This document shows positions 1 to 10,624 of a stretch of 64,000 nucleotides of DNA, one piece after another. Each line of letters opens with the position of its first letter. Position 1 is the stretch's first letter. Under the pieces are notes generated by a model that did not search any database, had not been told where the DNA came from, and saw nothing but the letters and a program-made list of their open reading frames with translations. Made by a program: the position numbers and the translations under genes. The DNA is taken from the NCBI GenBank assembly GCA_038503035.1, contig JAVSML010024702.1, forward strand, positions 434,001-498,000, in the 5' to 3' direction. The DNA is from Crocodylus rhombifer. Taxonomy: Eukaryota; Chordata; Crocodylia; Crocodylidae.

Positions 1-497
1 TCAAGGGATACATAAAGGAGGTAAAAACATAAGTAACAAGGCCAGAGCAGCCATGAGGGTGCTATAATAGGGCAGCGGGGGCATCCGTATTTCACACTGT
101 GGTGAAATATGCTTGATCTTTAACATATGTTTATCATTTACACAGCATACGTTTTATGCTGCCCTTAACTTTTAATGTCATTTTTTTTTACGTGTCTGTG
201 TTCTGCATACAATGTAGTGGATAATTGTATTGTTTTCATAGAGCAATTTTAATGGAACTTTAAAAAATATTTTTGTTTGTGGATTTTTTATATTTCAGTA
301 TATCCTGGCAGAGGGGATGGGCAGCAGTAAAGCCTAATGTACAGAGCACTGGCCCAGCAGGGTGCTTACACGGTACATTTTTTGTGTAATCAGGCCCCTG
401 AAAGTGCTCTACAGCTGTGGTGTTAACACGTACACAGCTGAAGAACCCCTTTAAAATGGCCAATGACATGAAAAATTAACCCTTGTCAAATCAGGTA
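1..497. other. Unassigned AT-rich sequence
   Basis: I see no gene, RNA or recognisable repeat here. The stretch is AT-rich with short T runs. The longest reading frame (260-469, minus strand) is 69 codons and has no recognisable motif. Confidence 0.5.
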
Positions 498-1076
498 TTA
501 GGTAAAGGCACTCTAAATCAGAGTGCCTTAGGGAACTTGTGTTCCTTCAAGGTTTAATTTGTTGTGCAGGGCTGGATGGGACTGGTAAGCACTAGCCCAG
601 CCCCACTTCCAGAGCTGTCAGTGTGGGAGGGAGGGGGAAGGGAGCAGCACAGACCTGCTGCTGGGGCAGGGGCAGGGTGGAACAGAGCCCCCTTGCCAGC
701 TACTCCAGCTGGGGTACTGGGTGGGGGGAAGCAGGCCAGGTCTGTGAGGCAAGCGGGCTCTCTTTCAGCTCCCACCTCCCCAAGCTCTGACCAAGCCAAG
801 TCTAGCCAGTAGCTCCATGCTGCTCCCTTTGCCCTCCCTCCCCTGTTGACAACCCCAGAACAATGGGGTGGGGGGGAGGGGGCAGCGCTGGGCGAGAGGT
901 GGTTCAGCAGCCTCCTTGGAAGCTGTGGGAGTGTCCCTTCTTGTTGGCCAGAGCTCGTGCATGCAGGCTCGATCCCCCCCAACCCAACAGGCAAAGGTCT
1001 GTTGAGTTGTGGGGGGGGGGGGCTCTAATTCATGGTGCTTTATGTAAAGTGCCATGAGTTAGAGTGCAGCCCCTAA
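498..1076. mobile_element. Candidate miniature inverted-repeat element
   Basis: The left end (TTAGGTAAAGGCACTCTAAA) and the reverse complement of the right end (TTAGGGGCTGCACTCTAACT) are similar, giving imperfect terminal inverted repeats. Each end also folds on itself: a short hairpin lies at about 506-530 and a longer one at about 1023-1064. The core is GC-rich with a run of more than ten G near 1010-1022. The reading frames inside have no motif and look like a by-product of base composition. No clear target duplication is visible, so the class is uncertain. Confidence 0.4.
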
Positions 1077-1490
1077 ACATCTATAGGCACTCATGGTCAC
1101 CAACTGTCCTGTATTTTCCAGTCAAATCTGCATGTCAGAGCTATGTCCCAGGATTCCTGAGAATTCGCTGAAGGAAGACTTTTGTCCTGAATATGAACAA
1201 TTTGTTTGGGTTGGTGTCTGCGGCTGTCCTGCTAAAACTACTTGGAGTATATAGCACAATGCCTGGTCCCATGTACTCACAGCTATGCTGCTTCCACGTT
1301 GGGAGGTAGACATAGGCTCCATCCTGAAGCAGATACAGCATAGCTATATTCCCACAGTGCTGCATCCAGGCCAGCTAATGACTCTTCAGTGCTACATGAA
1401 TGTGACTTTACTAAGTAATTCTACTTGGACTAGTCATCTGTGGAACATCCAGAATCGGTCCTCTAATTTTGTTTCTTGTAAGTTGGTAAT
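1077..1490. other. Unassigned sequence
   Basis: Mixed-composition sequence without a feature I can name. A 93-codon plus-strand frame starts at 1285 but contains no recognisable domain and runs into the SINE that follows. Confidence 0.4.
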
Positions 1491-1493
1491 TCG

Positions 1494-1650
1494 AACTGAC
1501 TGGGACTTGAGACACCTAGGGTTTGTTCCTGGCTTGGCCACTGCTTTGGTGAGTAACCTCTGGTAAATCACATCCCCGCCGGTGCCGCAATTTCTTTAGC
1601 TCTGAAATGGGGATGATGATAGTGACCTCCTTTGTAAAGTGCTGCAGCAG
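1494..1650 (+). mobile_element. MIR-type SINE fragment
   Basis: The order of phrases matches the MIR core and tail: a 'tgggacttgagacacctaggg' type start, 'cctggcttggccactg', a degraded conserved core, then 'aaatggggatgatgatagtgacc' and 'cctcctttgtaaagtgct'. MIR elements are tRNA-derived SINEs shared across amniotes, so this copy is old and immobile. Identification is by eye. Confidence 0.65.
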
Positions 1651-2452
1651 ACTGCAGGACCCAGCAAGGGGAGAGCAAGAGATAGAGCACACCTGCACCT
1701 AGGGAGCCGGAAGCCCAGTCAGGCAGGTGGGGTGAGTGAGGGAGAAACTCACCCCAAGACAGAGGAACGGGGCTGGCCACAGTGGTGGTGGCACGAGACA
1801 GAGCCCTGGAGACAGGCAAGGGCAGAAACCTCTGCCGCCAAGAAAGCTGACGCCTGACAGAAGGGATTTCAACTAACCTGGAGCAAAAGAGCAGGTGCTT
1901 TGGAATATTGAAAACCTCCTTTTCTTTCTTTCTTTTCATTTTTCACTTTTGTTGTGCTTTAGAAGGCCCCAGAAAGGGGCTCTGTAAACTGGAAGGTGGT
2001 TTTATGTTCACCGTGGGGGAGCCCTAGGAGGAGGGGCTTAGGGTGCCCAAATAGACTAAGAACTTCCAAATAAGTTGGTCACCCTGTGCTTGTGCAAAGA
2101 TTCAAGGAGACGTATATTAACTTCTGAAGAGCCTCATGTGGCTCTGGAGCTACAGGTTGGCCACCCCACTATAGAGAATCTAGTGCAGGCCTTCTTGCTG
2201 TTCTTTTTTTTTTTTTTTTTCTGTTTTTGGACTAGGCTGGCTGTGAGGGATGCAAGGATGCTGCGGAGTGGTCATTCACCCACCTGCAAAAAAGAGGTGG
2301 AGTGCCAGGCACATAAAACAGAGAGTGGGGGGAAAGTCCCACATAGCCTCATCAGACTTGGGGTTGGGGACAGGCTAGGGAGACAAGGTGCCTACAGCCT
2401 AGGCTTAAGTTCCTTAAAAACAGTCTCTCAAAAAACATCTCAATCAATATTG
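1651..2452. other. Unassigned sequence with a 17-base T run
   Basis: No gene or element identified. An uninterrupted T run lies at 2204-2220, possibly a decayed poly(A) tail of a minus-strand insertion, although no retroelement body can be recognised next to it. Confidence 0.4.
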
Positions 2453-3106
2453 AGGGTGCTTGTACATGTGATGGTCATCATGATGTATATGCGATGAAAA
2501 TGTAACTTGTGTGGCTAAATGGTGTCACACATTACATATGCGCCCATTTGGTGAGTTTTAGATGAGTTTGCATCATTGCAAACTACACTACATCTGGATG
2601 TAATGTAGTTTGTAACGATGTATTGCAGCTATCAGCTCTTCCCCTGGCTGTGGGAGAGGTGGACAGGCTCCACAGAAAAAAAGGATTGGGCCCCCTGCCA
2701 CTTCTGCTTTTAGCATGCACCTGCTGAAAGCAGAAGCAACAAGGGTCCTGATGCTTTTTTTTTTTTTTTTTCAATGGAGCCTGCCCACCTCTCCTGTGGC
2801 TGGGCGGTAAGCTGCCCACAGGCCAAGCAGCCCCTGAGTTACAGGGGACCCTGGTCCTTCCTTCCATGGTGGCAGTGCCCCTCAAGGCACTGGACAGGCT
2901 GCTAGTGGGTGGGCTGGGTGCTGCTAGGTACTGCTCCCCAGGCTCTGGCTCTGACAAAAAAAAGAAAAAAAAAAAGATTGGGCCCCTCACTGTAACGTGA
3001 AGAAAAATTGAAAAGGTGGGTTTTAATTAAAAACCCACTGTTTCAATTTGAAGGTCATATAATAAAACCCTGAGGACTCAACCCCCATCACGTGTACAAG
3101 TGCCCT
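2453..3106. mobile_element. Inverted-repeat DNA element, copy 1 (22-bp termini)
   Basis: The ends 2453-2474 and 3085-3106 are inverted repeats of 22 bp with three mismatches; the shared core reads CTTGTACAYGTGATGG. Further hairpins sit inside: a CAATGTAGTTTG-type pair near 2568-2622 and an 18-bp-arm hairpin at 3008-3047. The middle is GC-rich with A or T runs and resembles 47380-47850 in the opposite orientation. No transposase is encoded, so this is a non-autonomous element. A target duplication could not be recognised, so the superfamily stays open. Confidence 0.55.
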
Positions 3107-3179
3107 AAGATGTCGCAGGCAAGAGGGAGAAAAAGGAAAACGGGACCAAGCTAAGTAGCCATGTGCCACACCACCACAA

Positions 3180-3296
3180 GGGGGTACCTAGTTGTCTCCT
3201 GGAGAGCACCCATTTATAGGGCACCACTAGTCTATCACTATCCTCTGTATAAGCACCCATAAGGTATTTGTAAACTGTTACTAAATCCCTCCTTAG
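3180..3296 (-). mobile_element. Ancient CR1 fragment, first part of a split copy
   Basis: The phrase 'gtatttgtaaactgttactaaatccctccttag' matches the minus-strand complement of the CR1 reverse-transcriptase C-terminal region. It breaks off where the younger plus-strand CR1 starts and resumes at 4159. Confidence 0.55.
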
Positions 3297-4158
3297 ACAC
3301 TGTCTCTCACCCTGTTCTCATTAAGAAACTGGGGGACTGTGGTGTCAACACCTACACAGTCAAATGGGTCGCCAACTGGCTGGAGGGCTGCACTCAGAGA
3401 GTGGTGGTGGACGGGTCATTTTCAACTTGGAGGGATGTGGGCAGTGGGGTCCCCCAGGGCTCAGTCCTTGGGCCTGCACTGTTCAATATGTTTATCAGTG
3501 TCTTGGACAAGAGGGTAAAAAGCACCCTTGTCAAATCTGCTGATGACACTAAGATGTTGGGGGGATGTGGGCACGCTGGAAGAGAGGAATAGGCTGCAAT
3601 CGGACCTAGACAGTTTACAGGAGTGAGCAGACGAGAATAGGATGGGATTCAACACCAAGAAGCGCAAAGTGATGCACCTGGGGAGGAAGAACCAGCACCA
3701 TATCTACAGACTGGAGAACTCCCTTCTCATCAGTGTAGAGGCAGAAAAGGATCTTGGAGTCATCACTGACTCCAAGATGAACATGGGCCAGCAGCGTGAG
3801 GATGCAGTCAGGAAGGCCAATCGTACCTTGTCATGCATCCACAGATGCATCTCAAGCAGGTCCAAGGAGGTGATCCTCCACTTCTATGTGGCACTGGTCA
3901 GGCCGCAGAAGGTAGATTTAAGCTAGGTATCAGGAGTAAGCTAGGTATCAGGAGGCGCTACTTCACGGTCAGGGTGGCTAGGATCTGGAACCAACTTCCA
4001 AGAGAAGTGGTGCAGGCTCCTACCCTGGGGGTCTTTAAGAGGAGGTTAGATGTATACCTTGCTGGAGTCGTTTGACCCCAGTACTCTTTCCTGCCATGGC
4101 AGGGAACTGGACTCGATGATCTGCTCAGGTCCCTTCTGACCCTAGAAACGATGAAACT
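3297..4158 (+). pseudogene. Young CR1 retrotransposon fragment (broken reverse transcriptase)
   Basis: A 5'-truncated CR1 begins within the reverse transcriptase (the equivalent of 'FDTVSHPV'). It keeps the [18 protein letters not shown] block and the DDTKM active-site region near 3540-3555, though in separate frames (3401-3592, 3642-3926, 3833-4075). After the VALVRPQ block (about 3910) roughly 200 bp of the usual coding sequence is missing, and a short 'aagctaggtatcagga' unit is tandemly duplicated (about 3921-3952). The 3' tail follows with the usual 'actcgatgatctgctcagg' motif. The copy is dead and sits inside an older CR1. Confidence 0.85.
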
Positions 4159-4215
4159 ATCTCTTCTCCAAGCTCAGTAATCCTGTTCTTTCAGCCTTTC
4201 CTCACACTTACTGCT
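4159..4215 (-). mobile_element. Ancient CR1 fragment, second part of a split copy
   Basis: The segment 'ctcttctccaagctcagtaat...cagcctttcctcac' continues the minus-strand CR1 that was interrupted at 3296, which shows that the younger CR1 was inserted into it. Confidence 0.55.
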
Positions 4216-4379
4216 CAGGAGTGTGCATTGGCTTGACTTTGCACTGTGTAACTTTCTTCTCTGCACTTCTATCCTGATAAGTCAAGCTGAATGGAGCTGA
4301 AGTTGCGTTAAGGTTTATTCTAGTATAGGAGTGGGCAAACAGAATAGTTATATTGGTTCAGCATCATCTGTGGCAAACT

Positions 4380-4690
4380 CATGAACAACGTGTGCCCCCG
4401 GTGGCTGGGGGGGCATGACGGCAGCGGGAGCATGGCAGTTGTAAGTGGGAGCTCCCACAGATGCTGCCGGTGCTGTCGGCGGGGGAGTGGCGAGTGGTGA
4501 CCAGGGGTCGGCAACTACCTGCAGATGCTGCCAGCAGCGTTGGCAGTAGCCAGCAGGGATAGCTGACTGCCCTCAGACACCACCAGCGGTGTTGGTGAAG
4601 GGGAGTGGGGTGGCAAGCAGTGACCGCCCACAGGTACCACTGACACTGTCTTTTTGTAAGGGTGCACTGCCACGCTTAGGGAAAACCTGT
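4380..4690. mobile_element. GC-rich hAT-like miniature element, 3'-truncated copy
   Basis: It starts with CATGAACAACGTGTGCCCCC, the same end as the complete copies at 33223-33452 and 62061-62411. It carries the same run of degenerate subunits ('gcagatgctgccagcagcg', 'gtgaccaggggtcggcaac') and stops after 'gggtgcactgccacgctta', short of the other terminus. No right-hand target duplication is found, in keeping with truncation. Confidence 0.6.
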
Positions 4691-4699
4691 ATAATTTTA

Positions 4700-5447
4700 A
4701 ACATATGTATTTTTTTTGTTGTCCATACACCTAAAGGCTTTCTTCAGTAGTGGCAATCCTAGTCCAGTTCCTCTTTGAAAAACATACAGTAAAAACATTC
4801 AACTGACACGCAACCACCACTGATAAATTCATCTAGGCAGTGAATCTGATTCTTGCTTCCTGCATCCTCAGAGAAGCCATGAGAAAAAGCAGCCTGAGGG
4901 CACCTGAAGAATTGGTATGAAAAGGATGTCTGAGCAGAAGCCCAGCCTATTCAAATCATCTCACCTGATTAGTGGTGAGCAGAATGCAAAATCTGTGTCT
5001 GTTAGCTCCATAAGAGCTCCCTTCACATGGTCCCTGACTAAGCAGATTGCTTGTTAAATTTGAGACGGCATGGCTTCTTCTTCCCTTCCTGCTAGAGCCC
5101 CAATTCTGCCACCTAAACTGAATGTTATATCTAATTGGGAGAGACAGGCACCTGTGTGATGAATACAGAAACCACAACAGAAATCTTTCAACTAAACATT
5201 GGCTTTTTCCTTCACAGCTCACATTGGTAAAAGCCTTCTGTTTAACTGAGGTTACTGCCTTTCATTTGCCAGGTAAGCAACCATATATTTGCTAAGGCAG
5301 CTTTTTTTATGGATGTTACAGCACTCTCTACTCTTCCAGTATACCTGTTGTGTCATATAATAACCTTCACGTGTTTATTATTCATGGCATGAATTTCCTG
5401 TTTTAAGATCCCATCCGATTTCTCATTACCAAATACCAAACTAATTC
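4700..5447. other. Unassigned sequence
   Basis: No supported feature. The 88-codon minus-strand frame at 4956-5222 has no recognisable motif, and composition is unremarkable. Confidence 0.4.
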
Positions 5448-5670
5448 ATAGTTTCATACATTTTAAGGCTGAAAGGGTCACTGTGATCATCTTCTCTGAC
5501 TTCTGGCATAATGAAAGTGAGAGAATTTTACCTAGTGATATATTCATCAGGGATGTAAGTCTTTGTTGGGCTGGAATATGTCTTTTACAAGTTCATCTTG
5601 ATTTAAAGACCTCCAATTGTAGTAAATCTACCATGCCCCATTGTAATTTGTTCCAATGATTACTTACCTG
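5448..5670 (-). mobile_element. Ancient CR1-like 3' region
   Basis: The opening 'tttcatacattttaaggctgaaaggg' and later 'cttgatttaaagacctccaattg' and 'ttgttccaatgattacttacc' match the minus strand of an older CR1 subfamily 3' end. It is strongly diverged and non-coding. Confidence 0.55.
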
Positions 5671-5671
5671 C

Positions 5672-5964
5672 CTGATCATAGGAAAGCAGGACTAGAAGGG
5701 ACTGCAGAAAGTCATCTAGTCCAGCCCCCTTCTTGAAGCAGGATCATCCCTAACTAGACCATCCCAGTCAAGTGTCTAAGATGCTCTTGAAAACTTCCAA
5801 AAATGGAGAATCCACAATTTCTCTCGGCAGTCTGTTGTAATGCTTGACCACTCTCATCATCAGAAAGTTCTTGCTAATTTCCAACCTTGATTTCCCCTGC
5901 TGAAGCTTGAGGCCATTGTTCCTTGTCCTGTTCCCTAGGGCAACAGAGAAAAGCCCATTTCCAC
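5672..5964 (-). mobile_element. CR1 3' end, interrupted by a hAT-type element
   Basis: The stretch reads as the complement of a CR1 3' end: 'gactagaagggactgcagaaagtcatctagtcc', then sequence for the C-terminus with the recognisable peptide FLMMRVVKHYNRLPREIV on the minus strand (5768-6127 frame). It ends exactly where a TAGGGCTGTG terminus begins at 5965. Fragments at 7305-7356 and 7636-7690 could belong to the same old copy. Confidence 0.7.
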
Positions 5965-6640
5965 TAGGGCTGTGCAAGACTGCAGTCAGAGCTTCGGATC
6001 TGGAGAAGCTTCGGATGCTTCGGGGTCCAAAGCAGCACATCCGGGTGGAAGTGCTGGCTTCGTTAGGCTTCCCAAAGCGGTTCGGAGCTTCTGAAGAACT
6101 TTGCAGCCGCCTTGGAAATCCAGCCACAGGGTATAATGGGGAAACAATAAAATATCTCTAACTTTGTTGTTTTTTGTCCAATTTGGATGAAATTTTCAGG
6201 GGTGGTAGAATCTGCAGAGTGCATGAAGCCAGCCAAACTTCAAGAAGATCAATGCAGGGATTTGGGGGGAACTGCACCCCAAAGTCTTGAAAGCAAAACT
6301 CCTGTCATGTCTATGTGTTACAACGCAGGGGAGTCAAAACTGCAAGGTTGGTAGCTCTTGCTGAGGCCACAAAGCCTGCCAAGTTTCAAGAAGAGAGGTG
6401 CAGGGGTTTAGGGGGAACTGCTTCTCAAGCTGTGGACAAGTAAAACTCGTGCCATGGGTGACACTGTGTGTTAAGGCGCAGCGGTGTGAAAGCTGCAGGG
6501 ATGGTGGCCCCTGCTGCATCCATGATGCCTGCCAGCTGTCGAGGAGATGGGGCCTACACACCTAGCTGCTGACAGGCAAAACTCGTGCCATGTGTGCTTG
6601 TGGGACTGACCAAGTCTGTCTTGGGGCAGTTGATTGTCTG
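5965..6640. mobile_element. TAGGGCTGTG-type hAT end with tandem subterminal repeats
   Basis: The terminus TAGGGCTGTGCAAGACTGC starts at 5965. From about 6150 to 6600 there are roughly three degenerate tandem units of about 140 bp; the phrase 'aaaactc.tg.catg' recurs near 6296, 6440 and 6577. The same unit flanks the decayed hAT transposase at 33893-34080, which links this end to that autonomous family. No opposite terminus is seen: the sequence runs into LTR-like DNA near 6640. The 8 bases before the terminus (ATTTCCAC) would be the target site but cannot be confirmed. Confidence 0.6.
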
Positions 6641-6644
6641 TATT

Positions 6645-7290
6645 GATGGGTTGGAGCACCTTAATAACCCCAGCTCCCACAACCAGGTGGGTTACCCCAT
6701 AGTAGGGCCAAGAAGGCAGACCCAGGTTAGGGAGTGGGCTAGAGGCTCAGAAGCCTGACTTGAAACACCCTTGACTGGTCAATGCTGGGTCCAGGACCCA
6801 AAGGTTCAAAAGGGCCAGGGGCCCACCGCAAGGGATGCCCAGAGCTGAGGGCCTGGGGTTCTGACTGGCTTTGGAGGTGAGGCCAGGGCCTGTGTGGCCA
6901 AAGGTCCCGGGGGGGGTGGCATACCCAAGATGGGGAAGAATTCATGGAGCTAGGCAGCCTAGAATGAGGGCACAGTAGGCTGCCTGATTGGAGGGATCCA
7001 ATTGGGGTCTGGACTTGGAGGATCCTGGGGCCCAGTGTGGGGCCGGTGACATTAAGAACTGTGGATGCCATCTGTGAGGCTTGAGCTGCGGTGTAGGGGA
7101 GGAATGGAGTTGCAGATAGCGCCCCCTGGCATCAGGGCAAGAATGGGCAGCCTTCCGCCTAATTAACAACATAATTATGTATCATCAAGGCACGGCAGAT
7201 GAGGAGGTGGACGGTTGGGCCAGAAACAGGTGGGCGTGCCAATGACAGACTGGCCCTGAAAAAGCCCCCCATTACACTCCCAGACTCCTA
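6645..7290 (-). mobile_element. LTR-like segment (partial)
   Basis: Read in reverse complement, this aligns through several blocks with the complete solo LTR at 54732-55690: the 'gggtgccttaaccc' type block, the 'ccaggtgggttacc' block, 'gatcctggggcccagtg' and the 'gggcagcc...ctaatta' block. The shared box CTGCCGTGCCTTGAT (reverse complement) lies at 7184-7198. The U5-like end is missing, so it is truncated. Confidence 0.6.
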
Positions 7291-7304
7291 ATTATTTTAT
7301 TGTT

Positions 7305-7690
7305 CTCTGCTGGACTCTTCCCAAGCTGTCCATATCCTTCTTGAAGTGTGCAGCCCATGGGTGACTGCAGCCTCCCAAGTCTGGGGGGACACCAGTGGGG
7401 CACAACGAGGTGGGAGAGGCATCCCCCAGTGGCCAGCCAGTGACCAGGGGGGTCCTTCCAGTGGCCAGTCACTCAGCGTGCCGGCTGCACAGCAGCGGTG
7501 GAAGTGCTGGCACTTCTGCATGCAGCATTGTGGTGGCAGAGCCCCCCTACCAGCTGGAGTGCTTGCTGTCAGGGAAGGCACCAGTGCTCTCGGAGGGCAT
7601 GTACCCCACCATGCCTCACCTACGTGTTGCTTGTGGTGGGGCCCAAAACTGAACACAGTACTCCAAGTGAAGCCTCACCTCTGAAAATTC
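7305..7690 (-). mobile_element. Two small CR1 fragments around an unknown 280-bp insert
   Basis: 7305-7356 matches CR1 ('tggactcttcccaagctgtccatatccttcttgaagtg') and 7636-7690 continues it ('ggggcccaaaactgaacacagtactccaagtg'). Between them lie about 280 GC-rich bases that I cannot assign. Both fragments are on the minus strand and non-functional. Confidence 0.55.
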
Positions 7691-8997
7691 TATGCCAGTC
7701 TCCTCTCTTCCATATGATGTCAGCCATTTCTTTCCCATAGTCTTCTACTGTCTTCCTGTTGGCTGTCTGTGCTATAAAGACTCTTCCCACACCACTCTCC
7801 AGTAACAGGGACAGGGTTCCCTGTTACAGCCTGGCAACTGTTACCAGGTAGTAGGTCCCTGGGTGAAATGATGTCTCCTGCACTTATCACTTCCTGCATC
7901 CTGTGGTGGTTTGGTACGGTCACTGGGACCTTTTTGTGCAGTTTGTATTTGTCCTAGAAGTGTTTCAGGACCTTGTACAACCATGGGAACTCCATGGTCC
8001 ATGAGCTCTCATTGGTCAGTGTGTACGTCCACTATTGTCACAGTAGTTGCTATGCAAAATACTTTACAAAACAGGCTGTTTTGGATTATCTCCCTGTTGC
8101 CAGTTTGCAACTTTCGCTCATGTACTTGGCACATAGGAATAGAAGGATATCTGGCATTCCTCTAACTCTAGGCCATTTGCTTTGTACAGCATGGTCCTCA
8201 CCACTTTCTCCCATGTGAAGTTCCAGAAGAAGACACACACCTGGCTCTTTGGATCATATGGATGACTTGCTCTGAGGGGGAGAAGACTAGGGTGGCATAT
8301 AGAAGCATCAGTCATAACACTGCCTTCATAAATGCCTTTTCCCCACCCTCCCAGGTTGATGTGATTGCCATAGTCCCCCTCACTGTTTGACCTTGGCTTT
8401 GGTCTCTTCCCATGCTCTCTGTCCAGTCAGATTTGAGTCAAAATTGACCCAAATGAACTTTATCCCCTCCAAACATAGGTTAGTACAACCCACCTGAATA
8501 AGAATTATGGTAGTGCCCACTAAACGCAGTCCCCCTCAGCACCTACTCTTTTTCAAGTCATTGTGAGCCACTACATGGCATATATTTTGACTTCCTCTTC
8601 ACTCCCACAGTTGAGCTGTGCCTTTATTTCCCATTTCCAATCATTCCTCTTTTTTTACCAGCCTTAAATGTCTGGCAAACATCACAAACATTGGCTCCAA
8701 ACAGTTCACAAGAATCGCTCTGTTGACCTCTCTCAGCCTGTTGCTATGATTAATGTGGCCCCATGATCCATGAGGTGAAGCTGGACCAGGCTGCTCTATG
8801 CCATATCTGCATATACATTTTTGAAGCATCCCAGGACTCACGGCAAGAACACCCAGTTCCAGTCATGAATATGCGGCTAATTAGGGTGCAGGAAACTAAT
8901 AAACCCAGGGTACTACTTGTAAATTCTTGTAGTATTTACAAGTGCGCTGCTGTGGAGTTTTCTTCATGTGCATCAGCCCATATGTAGATGCTGACCA
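7691..8997. other. Unassigned sequence
   Basis: About 1.3 kb without a feature I can support. Short frames at 7911-8218 and 8641-8841 show no domain. A complementary pair ('ccagtaacaggga', 'ccctgttacagcc') near 7800-7832 resembles LTR termini, but nothing else of an LTR is visible. Confidence 0.4.
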
Positions 8998-9292
8998 GGC
9001 TGGCTAGGGCATGAGGGTGCTTCAGGTCAAGGGTTGCATGGTAGCTAGACACATGCTGAAGCACCTGCATGCTCTAGCCAGCCCCTCTGCATCACGTTGA
9101 ACCTGTTAAAGCAGCCCCAGGCTGACCCCCCAGGAGCCTCTGCCATCTAGGGTTGCTCCAACCTGGCTCAGTGTGCTGCAGTCTGGATACACATGTAATC
9201 AGCATGCCCAGGAACTTCCCAGAAGCAATAAACTATGGAGCAATAAGTGTTGCAGTTTATTGCTGCACACTAATGGTGCATGTAGACGTGCC
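8998..9292. mobile_element. Hairpin plus miniature-element end
   Basis: Arms at 8998-9025 and 9056-9083 are complementary over 28 bp with three mismatches (GGCTGGCTAGGGCATG against its partner) around a 30-base loop. The right part ends with 'gcatgtagacgtgccc' near 9270-9285. This terminus resembles the TGGCCACGTCTACA ends of the element at 60637-60896 and the start of 32826. Probably one or two overlapping miniature elements; exact limits unclear. Confidence 0.4.
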
Positions 9293-9409
9293 CAGTTTGT
9301 ACTACATATAAGTAGGTGCCAAAGTGCAGCTTAAAAGTGTGTTAATGGAGGACATTTGCTAAAACTTGCAGCAGTTTCAGAAAGGTGAAATGCATCAATT
9401 CTATGGGTG

Positions 9410-10266
9410 TGTCACAGTGCACTCAGGTGCCCTGCGCCTGAGAGCGGAGATGGCTCGGGAGAGACCCCTAGTGGCAGGAAGGGGGAGGCTCAGCTGCCAG
9501 TCACCAGGGCCGCACAGGTGCTGGTTGCCAGGGCAACTGGTAAAACCAGCTGACAGGAAGGGGCCGGGCTTATCCCTTCTTAAGCCCAGGTAGGAGGCCA
9601 GGAGGGCAGTCCCTCTTCAGCAGCTGTGGGAGTAGGGACTCAGCTCAGACAGACAGAGGGGAGGACTCTGGCAGTGTGAGCATCCCCCAGTCGCTGCTGG
9701 GGTTGGGGAGCCCTCCTTCCTCCCGCTCCCTCACTCTCTAGTAGGGAGTAGATTTTGTTTGACTGGACAATGTAGTTTTTATATTGTAGCCCAGGGGCTT
9801 TATGTTTTATGTTTACTGTTTTGACCGAAGGACCAGGTGAGGCTGTTAGGGGTTCATAGGGACTCCCCAGTAGTGTGGGGGTTCCTGGCACCGGAGAGGG
9901 CGCAGCACTTGTGGGTGCAGTGACCCTAACCCCAGAGCGAGAGAGGGGGCAGCGAGGAGCTGCAGAGTGAGAGGGGGCAGCGAGGAACCCCAGGAGTAAA
10001 GAGGAGGGTCAGAACATAACAGGGCCCAGGTCAAACCACGTCAACTCCATCTGCGAGGCTTGGGCTGCGGTCTAGGGGAGGAAAAGGAGCCGCAGGTAGC
10101 GCCCCCTGTCACCGGGGAGTGGAAAAACGGGCAGCCTCCCGCTGATTACAACCATCTTCTAATCAAGTAAGATCAAGGCGTGGCAGGTGAGTAAGCAGGC
10201 AGTTGGCCCATTACAGGAGGGCGGAGCCACCCCCAGAAAAGCTCCGATAGTGATACTCCTGTCACA
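9410..10266 (-). mobile_element. Solo LTR with perfect 5-bp target duplication
   Basis: The element begins TGTCACAGTGC and ends CTCCTGTCACA, with GGGTG at 9405-9409 and again at 10267-10271. TG...CA termini and a 5-bp duplication are what an integrated LTR leaves behind. No second LTR or internal gag/pol sequence is present, so this is a solo LTR produced by recombination between two LTRs. Orientation is set by the shared box CTGCCACGCCTTGATC, which lies on the minus strand (10171-10186), as compared with the plus-strand copies at 50684 and 54732. Confidence 0.8.
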
Positions 10267-10624
10267 GGGTGATATATGCAAATTACTACAACTATGAACA
10301 TTTCAGGGTATTTTATTCAGATTTGAGCCTCAGTTCCACATACTCAGGGAAAGCAGGGTTGGATAGTAAGGAGGAGGGGAAGGAGCTGCAGGGGGAAGAA
10401 GGTGGGGGGTAAGGTCGAAGGCAGGCAAAGGGGTACCTGACTCCCCATATTTATTTCCCTGCTGTAGCAGTAGGATGGGGCAAAATTCAAGACACATGTC
10501 CAATCATTAGATTCTATACCTGTAAAATTCTATCAACTTGATAATTTTTCCATATATAGAATCTGATTATTAGGAGATCATCTTATTATCAGGGTCATCT
10601 ACATTTGAGTAAATACAGTAATAC
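10267..10624. other. Unassigned sequence
   Basis: No gene or element recognised apart from the LTR target duplication at the left edge. Confidence 0.4.
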
